A stretch of DNA of 64,000 nt, from NCBI GenBank assembly GCA_015075425.1, contig JABTUL010000004.1:1-64000 (forward strand), in the 5' to 3' direction. Made by a program: the position numbers and the translations under genes. This document shows positions 18,602 to 27,513 of the stretch, piece by piece (position 1 is the stretch's first letter; each line of letters starts with the position of its first letter). This DNA comes from Spirochaetales bacterium. Lineage in GTDB: Bacteria > Spirochaetota > Leptospiria > Leptospirales > Leptonemataceae. The notes under the pieces are model-generated. The model saw only the letters and a program-made list of their open reading frames with translations, was not told the DNA's origin and made no database searches.

Positions 18602-19360
18602 ATGCTGAGGTCCGAACTTATGACAAGGAAATATGCACTGCCATCCCGTGAAAACCGGACCCGCTACATCCAGGAAAATTTCGATGCGATTGCCCCGAGC
18701 TACAACCGCTTCAATGATGTCGCTACTTTTGGGCTACACAGAGTCTGGAAGAATAGAGCCATAAAAGCGGCCAATCTAAAGCACCCGTTCCACGCTCTGG
18801 ACCTCTGCTCCGGGACAGGAGATCTGGCTCTGCGGCTTCTTGATCTGGCCCTGCCCGGATCTCTGGTTACGGCACTCGATTTCAGTTCCTCGATGTTAAC
18901 CATTCTGGAAAATCGTCTGCCGGCGGAAAAGCGCTCCATGCTTCACTGCCACGCCGGCGATGCCACGGACCTCTCCTTTCTGGAAGATGACTCGCAAGAT
19001 GCCGTCACCATCGGCTTTGGCTTGCGCAATATCCAGAACCGCGAACAGGCGCTCAGGGAAACCTTACGGGTCCTCCGCCCGGCCGGGCGGCTCATTATCC
19101 TGGAAGTCGGCAAAGTACAGCTACCGGTGATCGCACAGCTACATGGTTTTTTTTTCCGGCGCATGGTGCCCTGGATCGGTTATCTGGTGGAAGGGAGGAA
19201 GAATGAAATGTATGATTACCTGCCTGCCTCGGCAGATATATATCCCTCTCAAAAAGAAATGGTTCACGAACTAAAAGCTGCCGGGTTTGCAGACGTCCAG
19301 TATACAAATTTTATGTTTGGCGCAACAGCCCTGCATGTAGCTTTCAAGCCGTCCATTTAA
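18602..19360 (+). CDS. ubiE/menG: Demethylmenaquinone/ubiquinone C-methyltransferase
   Basis: This SAM-dependent methyltransferase of the UbiE/MenG family acts in the last carbon methylation of quinone synthesis. It has 252 residues. The family N terminus FDAIAPSYNRFNDVATFGLHR is clear, followed by the SAM-binding loop LDLCSGTGDLAL, DFSSSML, and TIGFGLRNI. The family C-terminal YDYLPASADIYPSQKEM is present. GTG/ATG alternatives near 18602-18620 only change a few residues. In this lineage menaquinone is the likely quinone, an inference. It is followed directly, without a gap, by the NAD-kinase-like gene. Confidence 0.93.
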   Translation: MLRSELMTRKYALPSRENRTRYIQENFDAIAPSYNRFNDVATFGLHRVWKNRAIKAANLKHPFHALDLCSGTGDLALRLLDLALPGSLVTALDFSSSMLTILENRLPAEKRSMLHCHAGDATDLSFLEDDSQDAVTIGFGLRNIQNREQALRETLRVLRPAGRLIILEVGKVQLPVIAQLHGFFFRRMVPWIGYLVEGRKNEMYDYLPASADIYPSQKEMVHELKAAGFADVQYTNFMFGATALHVAFKPSI

Positions 19361-20248
19361 ATGTCACTGCTCATCGTCTTCAAACGCAGCAAATGGGAAA
19401 GAGACCTGGAGTTTTATGGCAGTGTCAGGGCACTTGAGCGAATCTATACCATCCAGAATCAGGCAAAAGACCGGATCTTAAGTTCCCATGAAAGACAGAA
19501 GGAAGCCCTGGGGCTGCTGCGCCGTGAACTACCGCAAGCCACATTCTATTCTCGCGCTGACCTCTTATCGCGCGGGGCAGCGGGCTTTTTTGCCCTGGCT
19601 GGCCTCGGAGGCGACAACCATTTTGTACATATAAGCCGCCAGGCCGGGTCGGCTCTCCTTGCGGGAATCAATTCCGATCCAGAAACATCCTCCGGAAACT
19701 TACTTTACTTTAGCGCAGAAACATTTCTGCGGCCCGCTCGCCTGCTCTGTGAAGGTAGAATGCCCGATGACCTCCTGATCGAAGAGTGGCCCGGACTCAC
19801 CGGCTACATTGTCCTGGAAGATGGCAGCCGAATCGATTTACCTCATGCGGTTTCGGAAATCAGCATTCGATCTGCCTTTCCCGAGCATGTTTCCCGTTGC
19901 CTGATTGATACCGGAGACGGTAAACTCTACGAACAAAAGAGTTCCGGCCTGTTACTTGCCACCGGAACGGGCTCAACAGGCTGGTTCATGAGTGCCGGCG
20001 GCAGCAGCTTCCCGCGCACAGAAAAGACGTTTCGCTACCTCCTCAGAGAACCCATGGCCCTGCACGAATTCCCGGCGAGCGGTACAATAGAAAAACAGGG
20101 AGTACTCCGAATCATTTCAGAAATGGACGGGCTGATTAATATTGACGCGGAAAAAAATCTATGCTTCGACTTTCCACAGGCTGCGGTGGCTACTTTTGTG
20201 CTTTCCCGTGCGCTCCGGATACTTAAGCCGATTACATCAGCATCATAA
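19361..20248 (+). CDS. Diverged NAD kinase-like protein
   Basis: The 295-residue protein has the two landmark motifs of the NAD kinase/diacylglycerol kinase superfamily. LGGDNH (G83-G84-D85) stands where GGDGT is usual, and ATGTGSTGW matches the TGSTA loop that contacts the nicotinamide ribose. LLAGINSDPETSSGNL corresponds to the GINTDP...G loop of NADK. The substitution of the glycine-threonine pair after Asp85 is unusual, but the catalytic Asp is kept. It would phosphorylate NAD or NADH. ATG 19361 lies immediately after the ubiE stop. The last 17 bp overlap the convergent HDOD gene. Confidence 0.75.
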   Translation: MSLLIVFKRSKWERDLEFYGSVRALERIYTIQNQAKDRILSSHERQKEALGLLRRELPQATFYSRADLLSRGAAGFFALAGLGGDNHFVHISRQAGSALLAGINSDPETSSGNLLYFSAETFLRPARLLCEGRMPDDLLIEEWPGLTGYIVLEDGSRIDLPHAVSEISIRSAFPEHVSRCLIDTGDGKLYEQKSSGLLLATGTGSTGWFMSAGGSSFPRTEKTFRYLLREPMALHEFPASGTIEKQGVLRIISEMDGLINIDAEKNLCFDFPQAAVATFVLSRALRILKPITSAS

Positions 20249-21092
20249 AGAATTTATAAAATTCATCCTGCTGTAGATGCTTTATGTACTGCGTTTCAAA
20301 ATATTCCCGGTCTTTATCCGTTATCTTGAGCTTTTCTTCCAGATAGGTCCCGTCCGCTTGATCCGCCGCGGAAGCATGCCCGTAACCGTATTTTTTGGCC
20401 AGGTAATTGGCATAGGCCACATAGTAGAGGATGGTCCTTTCTTCTTCTTCCATATCCATGGAATCCGTCCGGGCCACATCTTTATGATAACAAACAATAT
20501 ACATATACAGACGGGGTAACTTCCATTCCTCTACCGCCAGCCGCCCGGCCTCCAGATGATTGGTGGCAAAAACACCCTGCTCGGCCACGGAAAATGGTTT
20601 CTTCTCCTCAACGGCTTTGTTGATGGTTTGAACAAATTTCTGCCGGTCATGCAAATTCAGTACAATCTTTCCGATGTCATGCAACAGTCCGGCAATGAAC
20701 GCCTCTTCTGAAAGAGGCTTGTGTTTGTACTTGAGCGCAAGTTCCCGGGCGATGATACCGGTGACGATCGAATGCTCCCAGACCAGCTTCTTAAAACGAG
20801 TGTAATTTCCAGTTTCAAACAGGGCACGAGAGCTGGCCACAAGCGCCAGAGAGCGAACCACCTTAAAGCCAAGCATGCTGATGGCTATTTGCAAGGTACG
20901 AATTTCATGACCCCGATTGTACAGAGAGGAGTTGGCTGCTTTAAGAATCAAAGTCGCCATGTTCTGGTCCGTCTTGATCAAGCGATCAAGTTCTGCAAAA
21001 CCCATATCGCTATTTTCATCCAGATTCAGAAGGCCGGTAATGACATGGGGCTGGATCGTGAGTTTTAGCGTTTTAATATTCAACTCGGCCAT
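20232..21092 (-). CDS. HDOD-domain signalling protein
   Basis: HDOD domains are metal-site-degenerate HD-like domains used in bacterial signalling. Here the core reads GLLHDIGKIVLNLH near the middle, preceded by SISMLG-like NNSLY helices (residues about 55-75: ILKAANSSLYN) that are typical of the family. The longest frame begins at TTG 21137, but ATG 21092 (MAELNIKTLK) gives a more natural start and 286 residues. There is no second domain, so the output is through partners. A related HDOD protein is encoded at 22976, on the other side of traB and cheD. Confidence 0.82.
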   Translation of the reverse strand: MAELNIKTLKLTIQPHVITGLLNLDENSDMGFAELDRLIKTDQNMATLILKAANSSLYNRGHEIRTLQIAISMLGFKVVRSLALVASSRALFETGNYTRFKKLVWEHSIVTGIIARELALKYKHKPLSEEAFIAGLLHDIGKIVLNLHDRQKFVQTINKAVEEKKPFSVAEQGVFATNHLEAGRLAVEEWKLPRLYMYIVCYHKDVARTDSMDMEEEERTILYYVAYANYLAKKYGYGHASAADQADGTYLEEKLKITDKDREYFETQYIKHLQQDEFYKFFMMLM

Positions 21093-21147
21093 ACTGCGCA
21101 GAGTACGGAACGTAAACAAACCGCTCCGATCAAGCAAAAAATCGGTG

Positions 21148-21166
21148 CAGGCCGTAAAAAGGCCTG
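21148..21166 (-). terminator. Weak hairpin between TraB-type and HDOD genes
   Basis: CAGGCC / GGCCTG forms a 6-bp stem with a 7-nt loop. On the minus strand a T6 run follows five bases after the stem. It lies between the traB-like stop (21192) and the HDOD start (21092), where it could reduce read-through. Confidence 0.35.
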
Positions 21167-21191
21167 AGAGCGGCTACGAGGCTGCCAAGTC

Positions 21192-22469
21192 CTACCGGAC
21201 CAGATTGAGAAGAAGCTGACCCCAGAAGGGTAAATTTCCCAGAGTGAGCCCGAGGGAAACGAGCATAGCCAGCACCAGGAGACGTAATACACGATTCTCT
21301 CCCAGCCCGCGCCATGCTGATTTCCAATCTTTAGTATCTGCTGCCAGATTCTCAAAATCTTCAAACCGGGGCTTGCGCAAGGCCAGCTCCGTCAGTGTGC
21401 TGAACATCCACAACCTCGGGCCAAAGATAGCAATGAAGAAAGCAAAAGGAGCCATGACAATGGTTACCAGAATAGTGAGCGGATGGGCACGCGACAGGAT
21501 CGCTCCCAGACCGGCACCGCTGCTACGGCCAATGACCCAGACCCAGGCCAGATCTTTCGCTGCCTCCTGGCCACTTTTCTGAAATACAAGCATGACCGCA
21601 CCAAGAACGACGGCAAAGAAAATCCAGCTGGCAGCACTGCGCAGAGGTGAGGCAGGAGGCAGAAATTCAAGCTCCTGTAAATCAGCACGCTCCTGATTTT
21701 TCAAGCGTTCCACAATTCCACGAACATGGGCTGCTCCCACGACTAAAAAGAAAATTCTACCGGCCGGATGCTCCTTAAGCGCCGCTAACATTTTTTCCGA
21801 AAGATAGGCATCCCGTTCGTCCAGAATGATGGTACGCAAATTCTGGTATCTCGATGGCAGCTGATCCAGAAGATCATCCAGGGCATCGCTGGATTTGAGC
21901 CGTTCAATCTCTTCCGTTGCCAGGTCTTCGCGAAATAGCAGAGTCGATATCAAATAACTTATAAGATAAAGACGGCTGAAGAAACCCACACCGTGCCAGG
22001 TACGGCGCAGAGTAAGTCGCACATTGCGATCGGCAAGAACAAACGGCCGCTTGTGCATGACGGCCAGTTGCAGCGCCTCCTGCATTTCTGAGCCGGGTTT
22101 CACGCCCGTTTCCAGGCCAATTTTCTTTTGAAATGCGGAAAGAATGAGCGTGCTGGCCAGCAACGCCAGGCGCCGTTCTTTAATGATTTTTACCAGATCC
22201 ATGCTGGCCAGACGGTCTTTGTCGCGCAGGGCCTCATGGCGCACTTCGCACAATTCCACGCCTACCACATCCGGCTTGATATGCTTGAAAACCCGCTCAA
22301 CGTCCGCAACGGATTCGCGTGAAACATGGGCTGTACCCAGAACATAGATGGATTGACGGCCAAGGCGAACCACTTCCAGGGGACCGGAAGTCTGCAGGCC
22401 ATTTGCTTTTTTCCGCGGGGTCACTTTTTTTCCTTGTTCTCCTGCCGTAGCTACGCGTCTCTTATTCAT
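21192..22469 (-). CDS. TraB/PrgY-family membrane protein
   Basis: The domain order is that of the TraB family. An N-terminal soluble domain carries the signature YVLGTAHVSRESV and a second GTAHV-like block, LVVGAAHVRGI, followed by four C-terminal hydrophobic segments. TraB/PrgY proteins are related to the Tiki protease superfamily; PrgY of enterococci reduces peptide pheromone activity. The bacterial chromosomal members have no settled role. The longest frame starts upstream at 22517, but ATG 22469 (MNKRRVATAG) is the better start, giving 425 residues. This start shares the palindrome CATG with a possible cheD start on the other strand. Confidence 0.82.
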   Translation of the reverse strand: MNKRRVATAGEQGKKVTPRKKANGLQTSGPLEVVRLGRQSIYVLGTAHVSRESVADVERVFKHIKPDVVGVELCEVRHEALRDKDRLASMDLVKIIKERRLALLASTLILSAFQKKIGLETGVKPGSEMQEALQLAVMHKRPFVLADRNVRLTLRRTWHGVGFFSRLYLISYLISTLLFREDLATEEIERLKSSDALDDLLDQLPSRYQNLRTIILDERDAYLSEKMLAALKEHPAGRIFFLVVGAAHVRGIVERLKNQERADLQELEFLPPASPLRSAASWIFFAVVLGAVMLVFQKSGQEAAKDLAWVWVIGRSSGAGLGAILSRAHPLTILVTIVMAPFAFFIAIFGPRLWMFSTLTELALRKPRFEDFENLAADTKDWKSAWRGLGENRVLRLLVLAMLVSLGLTLGNLPFWGQLLLNLVR

Positions 22470-22527
22470 GTGCGCACTTCCGTCTGGCAGGGAAATTGGG
22501 CCAGGCTGTCGCGCCACAAGAAAAGCA

Positions 22528-23034
22528 GTGACTCATTTGGACCACAATGGACATACGTTTCCCGTAGGCGTTGCTGAATGGAAGCTTACGGAAAGTCCCC
22601 ATGCGCTGCGAACCACTCTGGGCTCCTGCACCGGCATTGTTCTTTATGCGCCTGAGCAAAAAATGGGCGGAATCGCTCACATTCTCCTTGGAGATCCACC
22701 GCCCGGTCGTATCATCCACCGGGGGAAGTATGCCCGTACTGCTCTCGAAGGACTCCTTGCGGACTTCCAGAAGCAGGGCATTGCACCGTCATCGCTTCGA
22801 GCCCGTCTTTACGGAGGTGCCAGCCTGTTTGAGGTAGAAAACAGTTCATTCTTCAATAAAATCGGTCCGGGCAACGTGGAAGCTGCACGGCAGGCCTTGC
22901 AGTCCGCGGGTTTACGGATCATCCATGAGGATACGGGGGGCAACGTGGGGCGGACCATTACCCTTTTCACGGACGATGGTCGACTGCTGCTGCGGGCCGG
23001 AAGTAAAGAACAATTTATCTATAAGGTTAACTGA
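22528..23034 (+). CDS. cheD: Chemoreceptor glutamine deamidase CheD
   Basis: CheD deamidates glutamines in chemoreceptors and modulates CheC phosphatase. The signature TLGSCTG carries the nucleophile Cys, and GGIAHILLG supplies the catalytic His exactly 17 residues later, as in characterised CheD. Homology begins just before HNGHTFPVGVAEW. I therefore favour GTG 22528 (168 residues), which also leaves a 58-bp promoter space from the divergent TraB-type gene. ATG 22468 in the same frame is an alternative that adds 20 atypical residues. No chemotaxis receptor or cheC is nearby. The 3' end overlaps the frame of the next HDOD gene by 59 bp. Confidence 0.9.
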   Translation: MTHLDHNGHTFPVGVAEWKLTESPHALRTTLGSCTGIVLYAPEQKMGGIAHILLGDPPPGRIIHRGKYARTALEGLLADFQKQGIAPSSLRARLYGGASLFEVENSSFFNKIGPGNVEAARQALQSAGLRIIHEDTGGNVGRTITLFTDDGRLLLRAGSKEQFIYKVN

Positions 23035-23893
23035 TCTGGATCTGAAAGCTGAAATCGATGCGACCCTTGCCGATGTGCAAAAATTGCCGGCCATGCCTTC
23101 CCTTGTGCTGCGCATCCAGGGCATGCTTCAGGACCCCGATGTAGACATTCGCGCGCTCTCTGCGGAAATTTCCAATGACATTGCCCTGACTGCGGGAATC
23201 GTTCGACTGAGCAATTCAGCTTACTACAGCCCGCGCAATCGCATCCACTCCGTGCAGGAAGCCATCATGACCCTGGGTCTGCAAACCGTCCTTAGCATCG
23301 TTATGGTCACCATTACCCGGGGAATTTTAAGCGTGCCCATGGACGCCTATCGTTTAAGTGAAAAAGATCTCTGGCAGAGTTCTCTGGTAACTGCTGAGCT
23401 GTGTCGGGAAATTGCCAGCGCAAAAAAAATCTGTGTGCCGGACACCGCTTTCACCGCCGGGCTTTTGCACGATATTGGCCGCGTGGTGCTTGTCCCTTTC
23501 TTTCGCCAGGTATACCAGCAAATTCAGATTGATATGCAGAAGAATCCCACTCTGCGTTTCTCAGACCTGGAAAGAAAATATATGGGTTATTCACATTTTG
23601 AAATCAGCGGAAAAATTCTGCGCAGCTGGAATTTCCCGGAGGCCATGGCCGAATCCATTGAATGTATCCTGAAGCCCGCCCTGGCCAAACAGGAAGCCGG
23701 GCTTGCGGCCACCCTGCATATTGCCCATTTTTTGACCAATGCTGCCGGTGTTGGGGCCGATCCCTACGGACTTTCAGAAGCACTCGATCCGATCGCCCTG
23801 AAGAGCACACGCCTGACCGATGCAGAGCTGGAAGACCTGTACCGGACAGTACCGGAAACTATGGAAAAACTCAAAGACCTGCTCAGTCTCTGA
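22976..23893 (+). CDS. HDOD-domain signalling protein, overlapping cheD
   Basis: This is a second single-domain HDOD protein. Typical HDOD landmarks are LPAMPSLVLRIQ at the N terminus, VRLSNSAYYSPRNRI, EAIMTLGLQTVLSIV, and the HD-like core AGLLHDIGRVVLVPF. The open frame begins at 22925; ATG 22976 gives 305 residues and is the first ATG before the domain. It overlaps the end of cheD by 59 bp in another frame, so translation of the two is probably linked. That makes a chemotaxis-related role plausible but not shown. Confidence 0.82.
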   Translation: MVDCCCGPEVKNNLSIRLTDLDLKAEIDATLADVQKLPAMPSLVLRIQGMLQDPDVDIRALSAEISNDIALTAGIVRLSNSAYYSPRNRIHSVQEAIMTLGLQTVLSIVMVTITRGILSVPMDAYRLSEKDLWQSSLVTAELCREIASAKKICVPDTAFTAGLLHDIGRVVLVPFFRQVYQQIQIDMQKNPTLRFSDLERKYMGYSHFEISGKILRSWNFPEAMAESIECILKPALAKQEAGLAATLHIAHFLTNAAGVGADPYGLSEALDPIALKSTRLTDAELEDLYRTVPETMEKLKDLLSL

Positions 23894-24013
23894 CCCGGAT
23901 GATTCATGAACGTACAGCGCAAAGTACATGTTCAATGGAAAAAAGGAAAACCACCCGCGGCTGGTGACAAACAAAACATTGACATACCCGCTTGCCTTCT
24001 GTCCGGTAGCTGC

Positions 24014-25204
24014 ATGAGAAGGATTTTCCCCCGGACAGCAGTCCTGGTCTATTTTCTGTCCATGCTAATGCCCCTTCTGGCAAATCCCGCTACGCGTATT
24101 GCCTACGAACTGCCAGGTTCGGTTGCGATCGCCTCCGGCGGGGAAGCCACAGTCAGGGTAAAGGTCAAAATTCCACCGGGCAACCATATCTATGTAGGCC
24201 ATGAAGAAGAAAGCAGCACAGTGCTACTTGATTTTCAAATGGATCCCAAAGAAGGATTTCAGATTGCTGAAGTAAAACGACCGCGCGGGCAACGCAAAGG
24301 ACCGGATAGAATTCTGGAGAAAGAAGGGGAAATCCAGTTCAAGGTCTTCGAGCTACAGGGGAGAGGCGTGGGCAGCAGTGTGAATGCAAATCTGTCTGTC
24401 AGAGTGCAAATGTGCAGCAATGAAGGGATCTGCTATGAGCCTTATATTCATAAAGAAAAACTATTGTTTTTAATCCATGCAAAAAGGCAGGATGTCCGGG
24501 ATCGGACCAGTTCCCGCATTCCGTGGATTCTTTCCCACGCAGAGGCAAAAGAGAAAGCCCGGACACGCAAGCAAAATCTTTTTACTCTCATCACCGCTCC
24601 GTGGTGCGGTGCCTGTCGCTATATGGAGCAGAAGGCCTTCTCCAGCACTCAGGTTCAAGAGCGGCTGAGTGAAAAATTCGTTGCCCTGCGAATCCTGGAC
24701 ACCAATCCCGATCGTTCGGATTTCCGTTACAACGGCTACCCTACCCTTATCATCCGTGATCCCGCTGGCAGAGAGCTTTACAATAAAGCTGGAGCCATGG
24801 ATGCAGCGGCCTTCCTGTCGTTGCTTGCTCCTTTTGAAAAAGAAGCCGGCACCGACGGAGCAGCCCCGGGAGTGGGCAGCGCTCAGAAAAATGAACAGTT
24901 GATCCTGGCTATCTATCAAAAAAACAAAGAACAGGTCCGCGATTCTCTCGCTCAGGGAGCAAACCCCTCCACCCTGCATGGCAGCTGGTCTGCTCTGATG
25001 CTGGCCGTCTATTTTGATCAGCCAGAAATCGTTCAGCTGCTCATAGCAAAGGGGGCGGACCTCCGCTATACCATGCCCGGAGGCTGGACAGCGCTGTCGC
25101 TTGCAGAAGCCTACCAGAGGAAGGAGATCCTCGGCGTCTTACAAAATCAGGGGCTACCGCGCTCCCTGCCTGCCGGCAGGCCGCCGGCCCCTGGAAAATT
25201 GTGA
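24014..25204 (+). CDS. Exported thioredoxin-like / ankyrin fusion protein
   Basis: ATG 24014 opens a signal peptide (MRRIF followed by a hydrophobic core ending LLANP). Residues of about 30-150 resemble the DsbD N-terminal immunoglobulin-like domain (VKIPPGNHIYVGHE, two conserved cysteines CSNEGICY). A thioredoxin fold follows with the active site A-P-W-C198-G-A-C201. Two ankyrin repeats at the C terminus follow (about 290-380: LAQGANPSTLHGSW, IAKGADLRYTMPGGW). The product should act in the periplasm as a disulfide reductase or isomerase, with the ankyrin part choosing partners. It ends in a GTGA overlap with aroK. Confidence 0.78.
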   Translation: MRRIFPRTAVLVYFLSMLMPLLANPATRIAYELPGSVAIASGGEATVRVKVKIPPGNHIYVGHEEESSTVLLDFQMDPKEGFQIAEVKRPRGQRKGPDRILEKEGEIQFKVFELQGRGVGSSVNANLSVRVQMCSNEGICYEPYIHKEKLLFLIHAKRQDVRDRTSSRIPWILSHAEAKEKARTRKQNLFTLITAPWCGACRYMEQKAFSSTQVQERLSEKFVALRILDTNPDRSDFRYNGYPTLIIRDPAGRELYNKAGAMDAAAFLSLLAPFEKEAGTDGAAPGVGSAQKNEQLILAIYQKNKEQVRDSLAQGANPSTLHGSWSALMLAVYFDQPEIVQLLIAKGADLRYTMPGGWTALSLAEAYQRKEILGVLQNQGLPRSLPAGRPPAPGKL

Positions 25205-25740
25205 AAAAAAATTTAGCGTTTATCGGAGCGCGCGGCGCGGGGAAGTCCAAAATTTCCCGCAAACTGGGCAAAGCCACCGGACGGACGGTTCTTTCAACAG
25301 ATATGCTCATCAGCTACGAGGCGGACGGAAAATCGATTCCGGATCTGGTTAGCGAGGAGGGCTGGCAAAAATTTCGGGAACGTGAATACGATCTGCTTTG
25401 CAAGCTTGCGCAAATGAGTGGCGTGATCTTCGATTGTGGGGGTGGAATTCTGGTTGATACGGATGGCACGCAGGAGTTTTATTCAGAAAGAAAGGCCGGC
25501 ATACTCAGGGGGTGCGCGCACATTATTTTGATTCATAGACCGCAAAGCTGGCTCCTGGGTCGGTCGCAAGATCCATCGCGGCCGGCTCTGAGTGACCAAA
25601 CAGAATACAGAACGATCCTGGAACGCCGGCTGCCCTGGTTGCAGAAGACCGCAGACTTTGTACTGGATATGGATCAATTTACCATCGAAACGGCAGTGGA
25701 ACTCTTACAACAAAAGTACAGCACCGTGCTCGGCTTCTGA
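25201..25740 (+). CDS. aroK: Shikimate kinase
   Basis: Shikimate kinase phosphorylates shikimate in aromatic amino-acid synthesis. The 179-residue protein has the P-loop GARGAGKS at 9-16 and STDMLISYE for shikimate binding. DCGGGILV (the GGG substrate loop) and an R-rich lid (TILERRLPW) follow. GTG 25201 overlaps the upstream stop. It is a normal-length AroK although the substrate-binding Asp-Arg pair reads TDM rather than the usual DxD, so I call the family with good but not full confidence. Confidence 0.82.
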   Translation: MKKNLAFIGARGAGKSKISRKLGKATGRTVLSTDMLISYEADGKSIPDLVSEEGWQKFREREYDLLCKLAQMSGVIFDCGGGILVDTDGTQEFYSERKAGILRGCAHIILIHRPQSWLLGRSQDPSRPALSDQTEYRTILERRLPWLQKTADFVLDMDQFTIETAVELLQQKYSTVLGF

Positions 25741-25762
25741 TGTTACACTTCCTTTCGAGCGA

Positions 25763-26149
25763 TTACTCCAGCTCAACGGCCAGATGGATTCCCAGATGAC
25801 CCATCAGTAAAAGCAACTCCGGGCTGATTTCCAGTTCCGCCGTCTCTGCCTGACCTTTTTGTACGCTGGCATAAATTTCCAGATGCACGGAAAACCGCCC
25901 GGCAATCGATTTGATTTTTTGACGAAGAGGAGCAATGCGCTCAAGGAGCACACGCACATGATCGTTGAGTGTCGCCCCGGCAGGTAAACTGGAATGGATT
26001 TGCCAGATCCCGTCGAGGTTTTGATCGGGTGCCGGAAGAAGTATGCGATCCGCTGCAACTCCCAACTCCAGATTCAGACCCTCCGGAACTATGTCCGGAC
26101 CGCTGATAGAGAAGATGGCCCAGATGATGGGGCGCTTCTCTGCACTCAT
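25763..26149 (-). CDS. DUF4279-type protein
   Basis: The 128-residue protein resembles the DUF4279 family: an N-terminal strand FSISGPDI, then GLNLELGVAAD, then WQIHSSLPAGATLNDHVRVLLERI. The C-terminal LEISPELLLLMGHLGIHLAVE ends the pattern. Its function is unknown; family members are often orphan or toxin-immunity neighbours, but no toxin is visible here. The start is ATG 26149, which shares one base with the stop of the upstream TPR gene (minus-strand TGATG), so the pair is coupled. A TTG one codon earlier is possible. Confidence 0.72.
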   Translation of the reverse strand: MSAEKRPIIWAIFSISGPDIVPEGLNLELGVAADRILLPAPDQNLDGIWQIHSSLPAGATLNDHVRVLLERIAPLRQKIKSIAGRFSVHLEIYASVQKGQAETAELEISPELLLLMGHLGIHLAVELE

Positions 26150-27507
26150 CAACGCAGGCGCAGGGCAGAACGTATCTCCCGCACCTTTTCCTTATGCAGG
26201 ATGGAACGCTGGAAATGCCCGGAATCAGCGTACAGATCGGCAAGGTTTGCGTGTACCAGAGATCCAAAACTCGATGACTCCAGATTGAGCCGAATCAAAA
26301 GCAAGCGAGCTCCTTCCACGTCTTCGCGGGCCCGGACCTTCTGGCCCATGGCATTGCGCAGTGCGCCTCTGTTATTCAAAAAAATAGCATACTTATACGA
26401 TTGGTCCAGCCCGAGCGTCTCCAGCAGAGCTATGGCCTCATTCATAAAATCCATCGCCAGCGCATAGCGTTTTTCTTTATAGTATACATTTCCAATATTA
26501 TTGAGAGAATAGGCATAGTCGGGACTTTTCGTAAGACCAAGATCACGCAATAGAGTCAGCGACCGTTTAAGGTCCACGAGGGCCGCGCCGGCCCGACCCT
26601 CATGCCCTTTTACGAGACCCGAGACACGGTAAAAAGTCGCTTCTTGACTGCCGCCGGAGAGATGCGCCCGGGCTCGTCCGAGCAGCTCACGCGCCCGGGT
26701 ATGATCGTTAAGTTCATTGGAAGCAACGAAGGCGGCATTGATGGCCGCGTCAGCAAAGTCAGACTTTACCTCCAGCGCACGCTCGAAGCAGGCAAGCGCT
26801 GCATGTGGATCAGAATACATAGAGGCAGTGCCACAGGCGTAATGATCGTAGGCGGCAGCACCCGGATCCGGCGCGTTTGGAGCCTGTGCGGGATCCCGGG
26901 CCGGCGCTGAGGGCCGGGGAGCTACTTCTATGCCAGGCGATGCGTTCGGCACACCGGGTGGTTGGATCTGCGGATCACGGGCGGGCGGGCCGGAAAGAGC
27001 AAGAGCTGCAGCATCGGGCTTTTGCTCCGGGCGAGCGGCCAGGAGTCCAGGAACGATCGACTCTGCCAGCCGGTAAAGATCAGTATCCCTGCCCTCTGTT
27101 TTATAGGAGCGCTCGGTCAGTCCATCGGTCGTGCGCACAAGGCGGGCCAGGATTTGCAAGCGACCGGCCACAAGGCTGTAGCTTCCCAGTAAAATGTAGC
27201 GGGCCCGAACCAGGCGACCCAGCTCCAGCGCCTGCTCGGCAGCCGGGTCCTGGGCGTAAAGCCCGCTTTCCTGACGCGAAAGTTCTGCGAGGGCCCGCTT
27301 TCGATCCACATTGGCTACGACAGCAAAGCCAGGCCGGCTACTCAGATCTGCCGTGGCATTCTCCGAGAGGACAGTCGCCATCCACCCCGCATTCTCCTGG
27401 CCCGCGTACGAAAACCCGTAAACGAGCACAAAAACAGGCTCCGGAGCTTTCGCAAAAAGACCGGAAACAAGAAAAAGACAGAAAAGAGAGCGCACCAGCA
27501 TCAGCAT
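26149..27507 (-). CDS. Secreted FlgO/CsgG-like N-terminal domain with TPR repeats
   Basis: The 452-residue protein starts with a signal peptide (LVRSLFCLFLVSGLFA). Residues of about 25-160 resemble the FlgO/CsgG/TolB-N-like domain (VANVDRKRALAELSRQESG, then LVRARYILLGSYSLVAGRLQI, then TDGLTERSYKTEGR), seen in outer-membrane-associated assembly proteins. A Pro/Ala-rich linker follows at about 170-215. Then about five TPR-like units run to the C terminus (ACFERALEVKSDFADA, YSLNNIGNVYYKEKRY, FLNNRGALRNAMGQ). It is probably periplasmic or outer-membrane associated. Its start is only 6 bp from the divergent cyclase start. Confidence 0.72.
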   Translation of the reverse strand: MLMLVRSLFCLFLVSGLFAKAPEPVFVLVYGFSYAGQENAGWMATVLSENATADLSSRPGFAVVANVDRKRALAELSRQESGLYAQDPAAEQALELGRLVRARYILLGSYSLVAGRLQILARLVRTTDGLTERSYKTEGRDTDLYRLAESIVPGLLAARPEQKPDAAALALSGPPARDPQIQPPGVPNASPGIEVAPRPSAPARDPAQAPNAPDPGAAAYDHYACGTASMYSDPHAALACFERALEVKSDFADAAINAAFVASNELNDHTRARELLGRARAHLSGGSQEATFYRVSGLVKGHEGRAGAALVDLKRSLTLLRDLGLTKSPDYAYSLNNIGNVYYKEKRYALAMDFMNEAIALLETLGLDQSYKYAIFLNNRGALRNAMGQKVRAREDVEGARLLLIRLNLESSSFGSLVHANLADLYADSGHFQRSILHKEKVREIRSALRLR

Positions 27508-27513
27508 CGACGA

